From the NCBI GenBank assembly GCA_031282235.1, contig JAITED010000064.1:1-7172 (forward strand): a DNA stretch of 7,172 bases, in the 5' to 3' direction. The position numbers and the translations under genes are program-made. Shown one piece after another: positions 1-6,351 of this stretch. The stretch comes from Propionibacteriaceae bacterium. GTDB lineage: Bacteria; Actinomycetota; Actinomycetes; Propionibacteriales; Propionibacteriaceae. Positions within the stretch are counted from its first letter, which is position 1, and every line of letters starts with the position of its first letter. Under the pieces are notes generated by a model, which had not been told where the DNA came from, searched no databases, and was given only the letters and a program-made list of their open reading frames with translations.

Positions 1-21
1 AATTATGTGGTTGTGGAGTTT

Positions 22-49
22 CGCGCAGTATGACGGGGTGGGGTGGGGG
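22..49. repeat. Degenerate copy of a dispersed intergenic repeat (right arm)
   Basis: CGCGCAGTATGAC at 22-34 matches CGCGCAGAATGAC at 6284-6296 at 12 of 13 positions, and both copies run on into a G-rich tract. The left arm expected of the palindrome is not preserved here: the bases before it read GTGGAGTTT. It lies just past the 3' end of the minus-strand acyl-CoA synthetase, in non-coding sequence. The window edge cuts off further context, so its true left boundary is unknown. Confidence 0.5.
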
Positions 50-65
50 CGGTACGAGCCGCGCT

Positions 66-1913
66 TTATTTATCGCGGTCGGATACGAAGGGGATGGGGG
101 AGGGGTCGGCGTAGATGGCGTTTACGGCATCAGCGAAGTGGGATAGCACTTGAGCGCGGCGTACTTTGAGGCTGGGGGTGAGTTCGTCGGATTCCAGAGT
201 GAGTTCGCGCTCCAAGATGACGTATTTTTTGATGGTTTCCCAAGATTCTAGTTTGCGGTTGGCGCGGCGGATGCAGCGGTCGATGGAGTTGCGAATCTCG
301 GGGAGAGTACTCAGTTCGGTGAATCCTAAATCTGCTTTACCGCGCCGCTTTGCCCACGCCGCGAGGGGGTCGCGGTCTAATACGATGAGGGCGGCGCAGT
401 ACGGATGCCCCTCACCGATGACCACGGCTTGAGCGGCGTAGGGGGTGTTCGCCATGATGGCGGTCTCCACTTTCTGCGGGGCTACGTATTTGCCGTTGGA
501 GGTTTTTAACAAATCTTTCTTGCGGTCAGTGATACGTAACGTACCCTCGGGGGTGAACTCGCCGATGTCGCCGGTGTGGAACCAACCATCCGGGAAAGAT
601 TCGGCGTTGGCAGCCGGCAGATTGTGGTAGCCCCGGGCGACGTTGTCGCCGCGTACCAAAATCTCACCATCGGCGGCGATACGGATATCCACGCCGGGCA
701 GCGGCTTGCCAACGGTGCCGAAGTGCGGGTGAAGGTTGTCGTCTACACAAGCGATAGCGGAAGTTTCGGTGAGGCCGTAGCCCTCGATTAGCACCAGGCC
801 AGCGGAGTAAAACCACTCCTGCACCTGAGGGGATAACTTCGCGGAACCGGAAACCATAAGGCGCATCCGCCCCCCAAGTTTGGCCCTGAGTTTGCGGAAA
901 ACTAGCTTGTCAGCTAGGAAATAGCGCAGGGCAAGGGTTGGGGACATGCGTTTGCCCGCCAACCGGGACTCGCGGGAATCCCGCCCCACTGCGAAAGCCC
1001 AATGGCTGATACGCCCCTTGAGCCCGCGCTTCGGATACATGGTCATCACGGCGGCGCGTACTTTCTCAAAGATACGAGGCACGCCCACTAAAAGGGTGGG
1101 CGCAGTCTCGCCGACACCGGCCACGATACGGTTGACGCGCCCATCGACCACCGATTCGAAGCCGACCGCCAACTGCACTGAAAGCAGGTCGCGTCCGAAT
1201 ACGTGCGCCAGCGGCAGCCACAGATACAGCCGGTCGTCTGGGTATACGAAATCCAACTGTTTCACCGCCGCGGCCTCAAACGTCCAAGCGCTGTGGGTGA
1301 GTTCCACCCCTTTTGGAGTGCCGGTGGTGCCGGAGGTGTAGATAAGGGTGGAAAGGTCGCTGGGTTTCACTGCATCTAAGGCGGCATTTACGCACTCCGG
1401 CTGGGAGCGTAACTGCGTATCTCCTAGTGAGAGGAGGTTGGCATACGACAGAATCCGGTCGTCTGCGGGGGAGTCGCCGGGGCGGTCGTCATCAATCAGC
1501 ACGATAGCCTTGGTGCGGGAGTCCAGTTCGGGGTCGGTGCGCAGTTTGGTCACCTGCGCCCAGTTTTCGGCCACCACTAACTGGGCGCCAGCGTCCAGCA
1601 GGATGTATTTCTCATCCGTCAGATTGGTGGAGGGGTAGACGGTGGTGGTGACTGCGCCGATAGTGGCGAGCGCTAAATCGCTCAGCACCCACTCAATACG
1701 GGTGCCGCACACCAGCGCCACCCGGTCACCGTGCGATACGCCGAGCGCCAACAACCCAGCCGCCAACTGATTCACCAAAGTGGCGGCAGACTCCCAAGTG
1801 AGAGAACGCCACTCCTCGGGTTCGTGGTAGCTGGGAACTAAGAAAGCAGTTGTTGTGGGGGTGGCGGCTACTCGCTCCCGAAAAAGGTGGGCGTATGAAC
1901 GCGACGGCATCAT
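66..1913 (-). CDS. Long-chain fatty-acid--CoA ligase (AMP-forming, FadD15-like), paralogue 1
   Basis: Activates long-chain fatty acids with ATP and CoA to acyl-CoA through an acyl-AMP intermediate. It is probably cytosolic or peripherally membrane-associated, as no signal peptide or membrane span is seen. The 615-residue length is normal for bacterial long-chain synthetases. Visible ANL-superfamily motifs are the P-loop YTSGTTGTPKG at about residues 192-202, EGYGLTETSA from 377, the ribose-binding Asp449 in WFHTGD, the hinge ITDRKKD, and the presumed catalytic Lys583 in LTPSLKVRR. The start is placed at ATG 1913, not the upstream TTG at 1952, because AAGGA lies 6 nt before it; a second ATG follows directly. 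From the P-loop to the C terminus it aligns without gaps to the divergent neighbour (constant offset of 16 residues), so the two are duplicates. Family assignment is firm; the chain-length preference and the in vivo role are not visible. Confidence 0.95.
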   Translation of the reverse strand: MMPSRSYAHLFRERVAATPTTTAFLVPSYHEPEEWRSLTWESAATLVNQLAAGLLALGVSHGDRVALVCGTRIEWVLSDLALATIGAVTTTVYPSTNLTDEKYILLDAGAQLVVAENWAQVTKLRTDPELDSRTKAIVLIDDDRPGDSPADDRILSYANLLSLGDTQLRSQPECVNAALDAVKPSDLSTLIYTSGTTGTPKGVELTHSAWTFEAAAVKQLDFVYPDDRLYLWLPLAHVFGRDLLSVQLAVGFESVVDGRVNRIVAGVGETAPTLLVGVPRIFEKVRAAVMTMYPKRGLKGRISHWAFAVGRDSRESRLAGKRMSPTLALRYFLADKLVFRKLRAKLGGRMRLMVSGSAKLSPQVQEWFYSAGLVLIEGYGLTETSAIACVDDNLHPHFGTVGKPLPGVDIRIAADGEILVRGDNVARGYHNLPAANAESFPDGWFHTGDIGEFTPEGTLRITDRKKDLLKTSNGKYVAPQKVETAIMANTPYAAQAVVIGEGHPYCAALIVLDRDPLAAWAKRRGKADLGFTELSTLPEIRNSIDRCIRRANRKLESWETIKKYVILERELTLESDELTPSLKVRRAQVLSHFADAVNAIYADPSPIPFVSDRDK

Positions 1914-1919
1914 TGTGAG

Positions 1920-1924
1920 TCCTT
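1920..1924 (-). promoter_or_regulatory. Shine-Dalgarno site fixing the start of synthetase paralogue 1
   Basis: On the minus strand AAGGA is followed by 6 nt (CTCACA) and then ATGATG. The in-frame TTG 13 codons upstream has no comparable site. This decides the start in favour of 1913 (or the adjacent ATG at 1910). Confidence 0.75.
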
Positions 1925-1994
1925 GTAACGGTTTGGCAATTTTTGACAACAAATCTGACTCTATACCGCCAAACTGCCCATTCTTGTTGTAGGA

Positions 1995-2000
1995 ATCATA
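1995..2000 (-). promoter_or_regulatory. Candidate -10 element for synthetase paralogue 1
   Basis: On the minus strand this reads TATGAT, 5 of 6 matches to TATAAT, about 80 nt before the start codon. No good -35 hexamer lies 16-18 bp upstream, so the call is weak. Another possible -10, TATAGA, lies closer to the gene. Confidence 0.25.
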
Positions 2001-2048
2001 TAAAAACGTTTATGGCTTCTTATGAAACGGGGCTATATGAAAGCAAAC

Positions 2049-2086
2049 TTACGCAATCGTAGGTTATAGTTACGTAAGCGTAGGTT
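2049..2086. promoter_or_regulatory. Tandem dyad operator candidate (two TACG-N4-CGTA sites, 21-bp period)
   Basis: TTACGCAATCGTAGGTT at 2049-2065 and TTACGTAAGCGTAGGTT at 2070-2086 match at 15 of 17 positions. Each contains a perfect interrupted palindrome, TACG-CAAT-CGTA (2050-2061) and TACG-TAAG-CGTA (2071-2082). The centres are 21 bp apart, two DNA turns, so two protein dimers would sit on the same helix face. Between the dyads lies a TATA motif that reads TATAGT on plus (2065-2070) and TATAAC on minus, so occupancy could block both directions. Dimeric TetR- or MerR-type regulators of fatty-acid genes bind sites of this general shape. Which family binds here is a guess, and no regulator gene lies in the window. 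Confidence 0.6.
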
Positions 2087-2143
2087 CTGGCTAAGGATTT
2101 CATACTTTAACCAAATGCTACGCAAATCAAAAATTGCAGCCCA

Positions 2144-2149
2144 CATAAT
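2144..2149 (+). promoter_or_regulatory. Candidate -10 element for synthetase paralogue 2
   Basis: CATAAT matches TATAAT at 5 of 6 positions. Transcription starting near 2156 would leave a short leader containing the Shine-Dalgarno site at 2163-2169. The -35 region is poor: TACGCA at 2119-2124 gives an unusually long 19-bp spacer. If this is the real promoter, the tandem dyads lie well upstream, a position suited to activation rather than simple blocking. Confidence 0.3.
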
Positions 2150-2162
2150 ACATGGGGTAACC

Positions 2163-2169
2163 AGAGGAG
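2163..2169 (+). promoter_or_regulatory. Shine-Dalgarno site fixing the start of synthetase paralogue 2
   Basis: AGAGGAG lies 5 nt before ATG 2175. The longest open frame begins at ATG 2115, but that codon has no purine-rich site before it, and its extra 20 residues have no counterpart in the paralogue. The start is therefore 2175. Confidence 0.8.
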
Positions 2170-2174
2170 TAGCT

Positions 2175-4073
2175 ATGACCACCAAACGAGCAGCGGTATC
2201 GGATATCCGTGCAGAATTGGTGTCGGCGTCGGCGCAGTCGTACCCGGATATGTTTCGCCGCCGGGTCGCGGACACGCCCCGCAAAGTGGCGTATCACTAT
2301 CCGGCCTTGAGCGAGCCGGAGCAGTGGCTCGCGCTCACTTGGGATGAGGCGCGCACCAAAGTGGATGCGCTTGCCGGAGCGCTGTTCGACCTTGGCATCA
2401 CCAAAGGGGAGCGGGTGGCGCTCGCCAGCTCCACCCGTATCGAATGGGTGCTGATTGACCTAGCCATCGCCTGTTGCGGCGCTGTCACTACCACCATCTA
2501 TCCGTCCACCAAACCCGACGACGAGGAGTTTATCCTCACCGACTCCGGCGCGGTGTTCCTAGTGGCCGAAAACACTGCCCAACTGGTCAAAGTGTTGCAC
2601 CGCCCCGCCTTGGACGCGCAGTTGCGCCGTATCATCCTCATCGACGACGACCGTCAGGCGGGGGAGTGCGACGACCCGCGCGTAATACGCTACCGCGACC
2701 TGGAGAGCCGCGGCGTGGCGTTCAACAACGCGCATCCGGGGCAAATTGACGAATCCATCGCCGGTATCACCCGCGACGACATCTCCACCATCATCTACAC
2801 CTCCGGCACCACCGGCACCCCGAAAGGGGCGCGTATCAGCCACGGTTCGTGGACATACGAGGGGGTCTCGGTGGCAGCATACGACATCATCTACGACACC
2901 GACATGCTCTACATCTGGCTGCCGCTAGCCCACGTTTTCGGGCGTGACCTGTTGTCAGCGCAGATTGCGGTGGGTACGGAATCCGCTATCGACGGGCGGG
3001 TGAACCGTATTGTGCAGGGTGTGGGCGAGGTGCAACCCACCGTGATGGTGGGGGTGCCACGTATCTACGAGAAGATTCGCGCCGCCGTCATCACCATGTA
3101 TCCGAAACGCGGCATCAAAGGCCGCATCAGCCGCTGGGCGTTTGCAGTGGGGAGAGATTCCCGCAGATTCCGCCTAGAGGGCAACAAGATGCCGGGGCTG
3201 CTGGGGTTGAAATACCGCATCGCTGACGCTCTGGTGTACTCAAAACTGAAAGCGAAACTGGGTGGCCGGATGCGCTTCATGGTCTCCGGCTCTGCGAAAC
3301 TGTCCCCGCAGGTGCAGGAGTGGTTCTACTCCGCAGGCATCACGCTAGTGGAGGGATACGGCCTGACGGAGACCTCCGCTATCGCCGCCGTTGACCACCC
3401 CGAACGCCCCCATTTCGGTACGGTCGGCCAGATGCTGCCCGGCGTGGATGTCCGTATCGCCGAGGATGGAGAGGTGCTTATCAACGGCCCTATCGTGGCG
3501 CACAGCTATCACAATCTGCCCGAGTTGAGCGCCGAGGCGTTCCAAGACGGCTGGTTCCACACCGGTGACATCGGGGAGTTGGATGACGCGGGCTATCTGC
3601 GGATTACCGACCGTAAGAAAGATTTGTTGAAAACCTCCAACGGCAAGTACATCGCGCCGCAAAAGGTGGAGAACGCCATCATGGCGAACACCCCGTATGC
3701 CGCCCAAGCCATCGTCATCGGTGAGGGGCATCAATACGCCGCCGCGCTCATCATTTTGGATCGGGATTCGCTGAATACGTGGGCGAAGCGACATGGCCGC
3801 ACCAACCTCAGCTACGCCGAGTTGACGCAGTTGCCGGAGATTCACACCTCTATTGACCGCTGCATCCGGCGCGCCAACCGGAGGTTGGAACGTTGGGAGA
3901 ACATCAGGAAGTATCTGATTCTGGACCGGGAACTGTTGTTGGAGTTGGACGAAGTAACCCCGGCTCTCAAGGTGCGTCGGAATCAGGTGTTGGCGCATTT
4001 TGCGGCGGCCATTGATGACATCTACGCCGAGGAGAACTCCAGTGTGCCGTTCCTGCCGGAGAAAAAAGGCTAA
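2175..4073 (+). CDS. Long-chain fatty-acid--CoA ligase (AMP-forming, FadD15-like), paralogue 2
   Basis: Catalyses the same ATP- and CoA-dependent fatty-acid activation as its divergent paralogue. The protein has 632 residues. Motifs in order are the P-loop YTSGTTGTPKG (208-218, Lys217), PLAHVFGRDLLS in the acyl-binding region, VEGYGLTETSA (Glu393 onward), Asp465 in WFHTGD, the hinge TDRKKD (Asp479) followed by LLKTSNGKYIAPQKVE, and the presumed catalytic Lys599 in VTPALKVRR. No key residue is missing and no signal peptide or membrane span is seen. It has a 16-residue longer N-terminal part than paralogue 1. It is followed after 21 nt by the thioesterase gene, so read-through into an operon with thioesterase and dxr is likely. 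Retention of both intact copies suggests different substrates or different expression conditions; this is inference. Confidence 0.95.
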   Translation: MTTKRAAVSDIRAELVSASAQSYPDMFRRRVADTPRKVAYHYPALSEPEQWLALTWDEARTKVDALAGALFDLGITKGERVALASSTRIEWVLIDLAIACCGAVTTTIYPSTKPDDEEFILTDSGAVFLVAENTAQLVKVLHRPALDAQLRRIILIDDDRQAGECDDPRVIRYRDLESRGVAFNNAHPGQIDESIAGITRDDISTIIYTSGTTGTPKGARISHGSWTYEGVSVAAYDIIYDTDMLYIWLPLAHVFGRDLLSAQIAVGTESAIDGRVNRIVQGVGEVQPTVMVGVPRIYEKIRAAVITMYPKRGIKGRISRWAFAVGRDSRRFRLEGNKMPGLLGLKYRIADALVYSKLKAKLGGRMRFMVSGSAKLSPQVQEWFYSAGITLVEGYGLTETSAIAAVDHPERPHFGTVGQMLPGVDVRIAEDGEVLINGPIVAHSYHNLPELSAEAFQDGWFHTGDIGELDDAGYLRITDRKKDLLKTSNGKYIAPQKVENAIMANTPYAAQAIVIGEGHQYAAALIILDRDSLNTWAKRHGRTNLSYAELTQLPEIHTSIDRCIRRANRRLERWENIRKYLILDRELLLELDEVTPALKVRRNQVLAHFAAAIDDIYAEENSSVPFLPEKKG

Positions 4074-4081
4074 GAAACAGG

Positions 4082-4087
4082 TAAAAT
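4082..4087 (+). promoter_or_regulatory. Candidate leaderless -10 element for the thioesterase gene
   Basis: TAAAAT (TANNNT type, 5 of 6 matches to TATAAT) is separated by exactly 7 nt (CCCACAA) from GTG 4095, which would put the transcription start at or next to the start codon. No Shine-Dalgarno site lies at normal distance; the nearest purine run, CAGG, is over 12 nt away. Leaderless mRNAs with this promoter-to-start spacing are common in Actinobacteria. The element would allow expression separate from the upstream synthetase. Confidence 0.5.
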
Positions 4088-4094
4088 CCCACAA

Positions 4095-4979
4095 GTGAGT
4101 TTCCATGCCATCGTACAGCGCCGCTGGACAGATTTAGACGCCCAGGGTCATGCCAACAACACCGCGTTCGCAGAGTATTTTCAGGAGGCGCGCACTCAGT
4201 TCATCAGCGCTGGGGCTACCGCCGGGATGCTGACTAGCGGCTGCGTCGTCGTCGAGAATCAGGTTGAGTTTGCGCGCTCCATCCCGTATTCCCGCCAGCC
4301 GCTTAGGGTGGAAGTGGTGGTTTCTGAGTTGGGGGCGGCTAAGTTCGTGTTGGCGATGCAGTTATACGACGGTACGCAGTTGGCGGCGCGCAACCGCAAC
4401 ACCTGTTGTCCCTACGATTTCGATACGCGCCTGCCCAGACGGCTGACGGACGCGGAGCGTGCGCATTTGGAGGCGAACTTCGTATCCGCTTCGCCGTTCC
4501 GGGAACTGCCGAGCGCGCAACTGCATGGGGTAGGGGAGCGCTACGAGTTCTATCCGCGCTGGTCAGACCTAGATAGCTACGGGCACATCAATAATGTACG
4601 GTTTTTCGACTTCATTCAGGAGGCGCGTATCGCTGCGATGACCACCGCCTCCGGCAAGATGGCGCGTATCGGCACCTCCAGTTGGGGGGAGGGCGAGCTG
4701 CCCACTGAATACGTTACTTGGCTTTTGGCTAGGCAAGATGTCAAATACATCGCCCAACTCGGCCACCGGCTCACCCCGTATATTCTGGTGACCGCGCCCA
4801 TCAAAATCGGCACGTCCTCCATCACCTATCAAGCGGAGGTCATCGACCCCGAGGCAGGCAACGCCATCATGGCCCGCGCGCAGTCGGTGGTGGTCGCTGC
4901 CGACCAGTCGGGTACGCCGCGCGCGCTGCCGGATGACATGCGCGCTGCGTTAGAGGCACGTTTAGTCACCCCGGAGTAG
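4095..4979 (+). CDS. Acyl-CoA thioesterase, double hotdog domain (4-hydroxybenzoyl-CoA thioesterase family)
   Basis: Predicted to hydrolyse acyl-CoA to free acid and CoA in the cytosol. The 294-residue protein is an internal duplication of the hotdog fold. The first copy has RWTDLDAQGHANN (residues 10-22) and the second RWSDLDSYGHINN (155-167), each followed by a matching EAR helix motif. Each half ends with a similar segment, PRRLTDAERAHLE and PRALPDDMRAALE. Both halves keep the family's Asp and GHxNN residues (Asp13/Asp15 with His19; Asp158/Asp160 with His164), so neither looks dead by this test. The GTG start is chosen because the first conserved motif begins only 9 codons later and the nearby ATG at 4105 is out of frame. 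It sits 21 nt after an acyl-CoA synthetase and 26 nt before dxr. Its substrate cannot be read from the sequence; aromatic or short-to-long acyl-CoAs are all possible. Confidence 0.88.
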   Translation: MSFHAIVQRRWTDLDAQGHANNTAFAEYFQEARTQFISAGATAGMLTSGCVVVENQVEFARSIPYSRQPLRVEVVVSELGAAKFVLAMQLYDGTQLAARNRNTCCPYDFDTRLPRRLTDAERAHLEANFVSASPFRELPSAQLHGVGERYEFYPRWSDLDSYGHINNVRFFDFIQEARIAAMTTASGKMARIGTSSWGEGELPTEYVTWLLARQDVKYIAQLGHRLTPYILVTAPIKIGTSSITYQAEVIDPEAGNAIMARAQSVVVAADQSGTPRALPDDMRAALEARLVTPE

Positions 4980-4989
4980 CCTTAGGGGC

Positions 4990-5000
4990 AGGAGGGGGAG
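4990..5000 (+). promoter_or_regulatory. Strong Shine-Dalgarno site of dxr
   Basis: AGGAGGGGGAG ends 5 nt before ATG 5006, and a GGAGG core lies within it. It occupies most of the 26-nt gap after the thioesterase stop. No separate promoter is evident, which favours co-transcription. Confidence 0.8.
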
Positions 5001-5005
5001 CCAAC

Positions 5006-6202
5006 ATGCGGAAAGTAGCCGTTTTGGGAGCCACCGGTTCCATCGGCACGCAGGCTTTAGACGTAATACGTAGCCACAGCGGTGTGCTGACGGTTGTTGC
5101 ACTCTCGGCTGCGGGTACGAATCCGACGCTGTTGGCTGAGCAGGTGCTGGAGTTCACGCCACAGTTGGTGGCACTCGCCGATGCGACGACCGCAGCAGCG
5201 TTTGAGACAGCGGTTGCGGCGGCTGCTGCCGCGCGCGGGGTAAAACCTCCAATGTTTCGCCTTGAGGTGGGCGAGGCGGGGATTGCCGCTGCGGCCGCTT
5301 ACCCCGAGAGCGACGTGGTGTTGAACGGCATCACCGGGGCAGCAGGTTTGGGGGCTACGTTGGCGGCGCTGCAAGCCGGTAAGACGTTAGCGCTAGCCAA
5401 CAAGGAATCGCTGGTGATTGGGGGCGCGTTGGTGAAGGCGGCTGCTGCCCCCGGCCAGATCGTGCCCGTGGATTCGGAGCACTCCGCTATCGCCCAATCA
5501 CTGCGCAGCGGCACTCACGCCGAGATTGCTCGTATTATTCTCACCGCCTCCGGAGGGCCTTTTCGGGGGCGCAGCCTAGCGGAGTTGGCCGATGTCAGCG
5601 TGGAGCAGGCGCTGGCTCACCCCACTTGGAAGATGGGGCGGGTGGTCACTATCAACTCCGCGACGATGGTCAACAAAGGTCTGGAGGTCATCGAAGCGCA
5701 CTTGCTCTTTGACGTGCCCGTGGCCGACATCGCGGTAGTGGTTCATCCGCAATCCGTCGTACACTCCGGGGTGGAGTTCTGCGACGGAGCACTCATTTTG
5801 CAAGCCTCCCCCCCCGACATGCGCCTGCCCATCGCGCTCGGGCTCACTTGGCCGCAGCGCCTACCCCAAATCGCTAAACCCTGCGCTTGGAACGCCCCGG
5901 TCAGTTGGACTTTCGAGCCGGTGGACGAAACCGTATTCACCGCGTTAGCCGATGCCCGCCGCGCTGGCGAGATAGCGGGCACCGCCCCCGCCGTATTCAA
6001 CGCTGCTAACGAGGTAGCCGTAGATGCTTTCTGCAACGAAGCCTGCACTTTCCTAGACATCCAGCGCACCATCACCAAAGTGTTAGACGAACACCTGCGC
6101 ACCAACCTAACCCCCGACGCAAACCTGACCCTCCCCGCCGTCCTATCCGCCGACGCCTGGGCCCGCTCCCAAGCCCGCGCCCTATTAGGCGTAACTAGCT
6201 GA
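5006..6202 (+). CDS. dxr: 1-deoxy-D-xylulose 5-phosphate reductoisomerase
   Basis: Second enzyme of the MEP pathway: NADPH- and divalent-metal-dependent conversion of 1-deoxy-D-xylulose 5-phosphate to 2-C-methyl-D-erythritol 4-phosphate, in the cytosol. The 398-residue length is typical. The NADPH-binding GATGSIG is at residues 8-14, LANKESLV from 131, metal ligands Asp156 and Glu158 lie in PVDSEHSAI, and TASGGPFRG starts at 180. The active-site block from His205 (HPTWKMG) to Asn223, Lys224 and Glu227 (MVNKGLEVIEAH) corresponds to E. coli His209, Asn227, Lys228 and Glu231. An alanine-rich stretch near residues 60-80 looks like a lineage-specific surface loop. The start follows a strong Shine-Dalgarno site. 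All catalytic residues I can check are present, so it should be active and is a presumptive fosmidomycin target. Confidence 0.98.
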   Translation: MRKVAVLGATGSIGTQALDVIRSHSGVLTVVALSAAGTNPTLLAEQVLEFTPQLVALADATTAAAFETAVAAAAAARGVKPPMFRLEVGEAGIAAAAAYPESDVVLNGITGAAGLGATLAALQAGKTLALANKESLVIGGALVKAAAAPGQIVPVDSEHSAIAQSLRSGTHAEIARIILTASGGPFRGRSLAELADVSVEQALAHPTWKMGRVVTINSATMVNKGLEVIEAHLLFDVPVADIAVVVHPQSVVHSGVEFCDGALILQASPPDMRLPIALGLTWPQRLPQIAKPCAWNAPVSWTFEPVDETVFTALADARRAGEIAGTAPAVFNAANEVAVDAFCNEACTFLDIQRTITKVLDEHLRTNLTPDANLTLPAVLSADAWARSQARALLGVTS

Positions 6203-6269
6203 TACGCACACCGCTGGAGTTGCTACCTAAGTTGTTATTGGTGGTCGGCTTTACACGGGTAGGGTTTCT

Positions 6270-6296
6270 GGATTCTGCGACTGCGCGCAGAATGAC
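6270..6296. repeat. Dispersed palindromic intergenic repeat with hairpin
   Basis: ATTCTGCG (6272-6279) and CGCAGAAT (6286-6293) form a perfect 8-bp inverted repeat around a 6-nt loop, followed by GAC and a G-rich tract. Its reverse complement has the form GTCATTCTG...CAGAATCC, shared by small palindromic repeats scattered between genes in many bacteria. Translated on the minus strand it gives runs such as CHSARSRRIQ and VILRAVAESRNP, familiar false-protein signatures of such elements. No T-run follows the stem, so it is not a classical intrinsic terminator, though it could slow transcription or protect the dxr mRNA 3' end. A degenerate relative lies at 22-34. Confidence 0.75.
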
Positions 6297-6338
6297 AGGC
6301 AGGGGCGAGGGGAATCGGGGGAGTCGCGCTATCCACGC

Positions 6339-6344
6339 TAACCT
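6339..6344 (+). promoter_or_regulatory. Candidate leaderless -10 element for ispG
   Basis: TAACCT (TANNNT type) is followed by exactly 7 nt (TGAGGGT) and then ATG 6352, the same geometry as at the thioesterase gene. The only purine-rich run, GAGGG at 6346-6350, ends 1 nt before the ATG, too close to act as a Shine-Dalgarno site. The hexamer itself is a modest match, so the evidence is mainly the spacing. Confidence 0.4.
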
Positions 6345-6351
6345 TGAGGGT

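Larger units (their letters stand above)
1914..2174. promoter_or_regulatory. Divergent intergenic control region between the two acyl-CoA synthetase genes
   Basis: This 261-bp stretch is clearly richer in A and T than the flanking genes and separates two genes transcribed away from each other, so it must carry both promoters. It holds the paired dyads described separately, several TATA-like hexamers on both strands, and the palindrome AAACGTTT at 2004-2011. I find no convincing consensus -35/-10 pair for either gene, which fits promoters that depend on a regulator. No small gene in it is supported. Confidence 0.7.
6203..6351. other. dxr-ispG intergenic region without the usual M50 protease gene
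   Basis: This 149-bp gap holds only the repeat hairpin and a -10-like hexamer before ispG. In Mycobacterium the site-2 protease gene rip1 lies between dxr and ispG. No HExxH-encoding frame or remnant of such a gene is visible here. Confidence 0.7.

Noticed and set aside
59..78. Possible terminator hairpin over the stop codon of the minus-strand synthetase (CCGCG ... CGCGG)
   Set aside because: The stem is only 5 bp with a 10-nt loop, and no U-run follows, so it is too weak to call.
1914..1952. Upstream TTG start extending the minus-strand synthetase by 13 residues
   Set aside because: AAGGA at 1920-1924, inside this extension, is correctly spaced for ATG 1913, and the TTG has no comparable ribosome site.
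2115..2174. Upstream ATG start extending the plus-strand synthetase by 20 residues
   Set aside because: No Shine-Dalgarno site precedes it, AGAGGAG at 2163-2169 serves ATG 2175, and the extension has no match in the paralogue.
2033..2284. Small minus-strand open frame across the divergent intergenic region
   Set aside because: It overlaps the start of the plus-strand synthetase antisense, and its tail only translates the repeated operator-like sequence (LRLRNYNLRLRKF).
3345..4106. Long minus-strand open frame (253 codons) opposite the second synthetase
   Set aside because: It lies almost wholly antisense to a strongly conserved gene, shows no recognisable family motif, and is explained by the codon bias of the opposite strand.
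5743..6105. Minus-strand open frame (120 codons) opposite the 3' half of dxr
   Set aside because: It is antisense to conserved dxr coding sequence and has no recognisable domain.
6292..6351. Upstream ATG extending ispG by 20 residues
   Set aside because: It falls inside the repeat hairpin, encodes Gly/Arg-rich sequence of no family resemblance, and lacks a ribosome site. It remains a minor possibility because mycobacterial GcpE has a longer N terminus.
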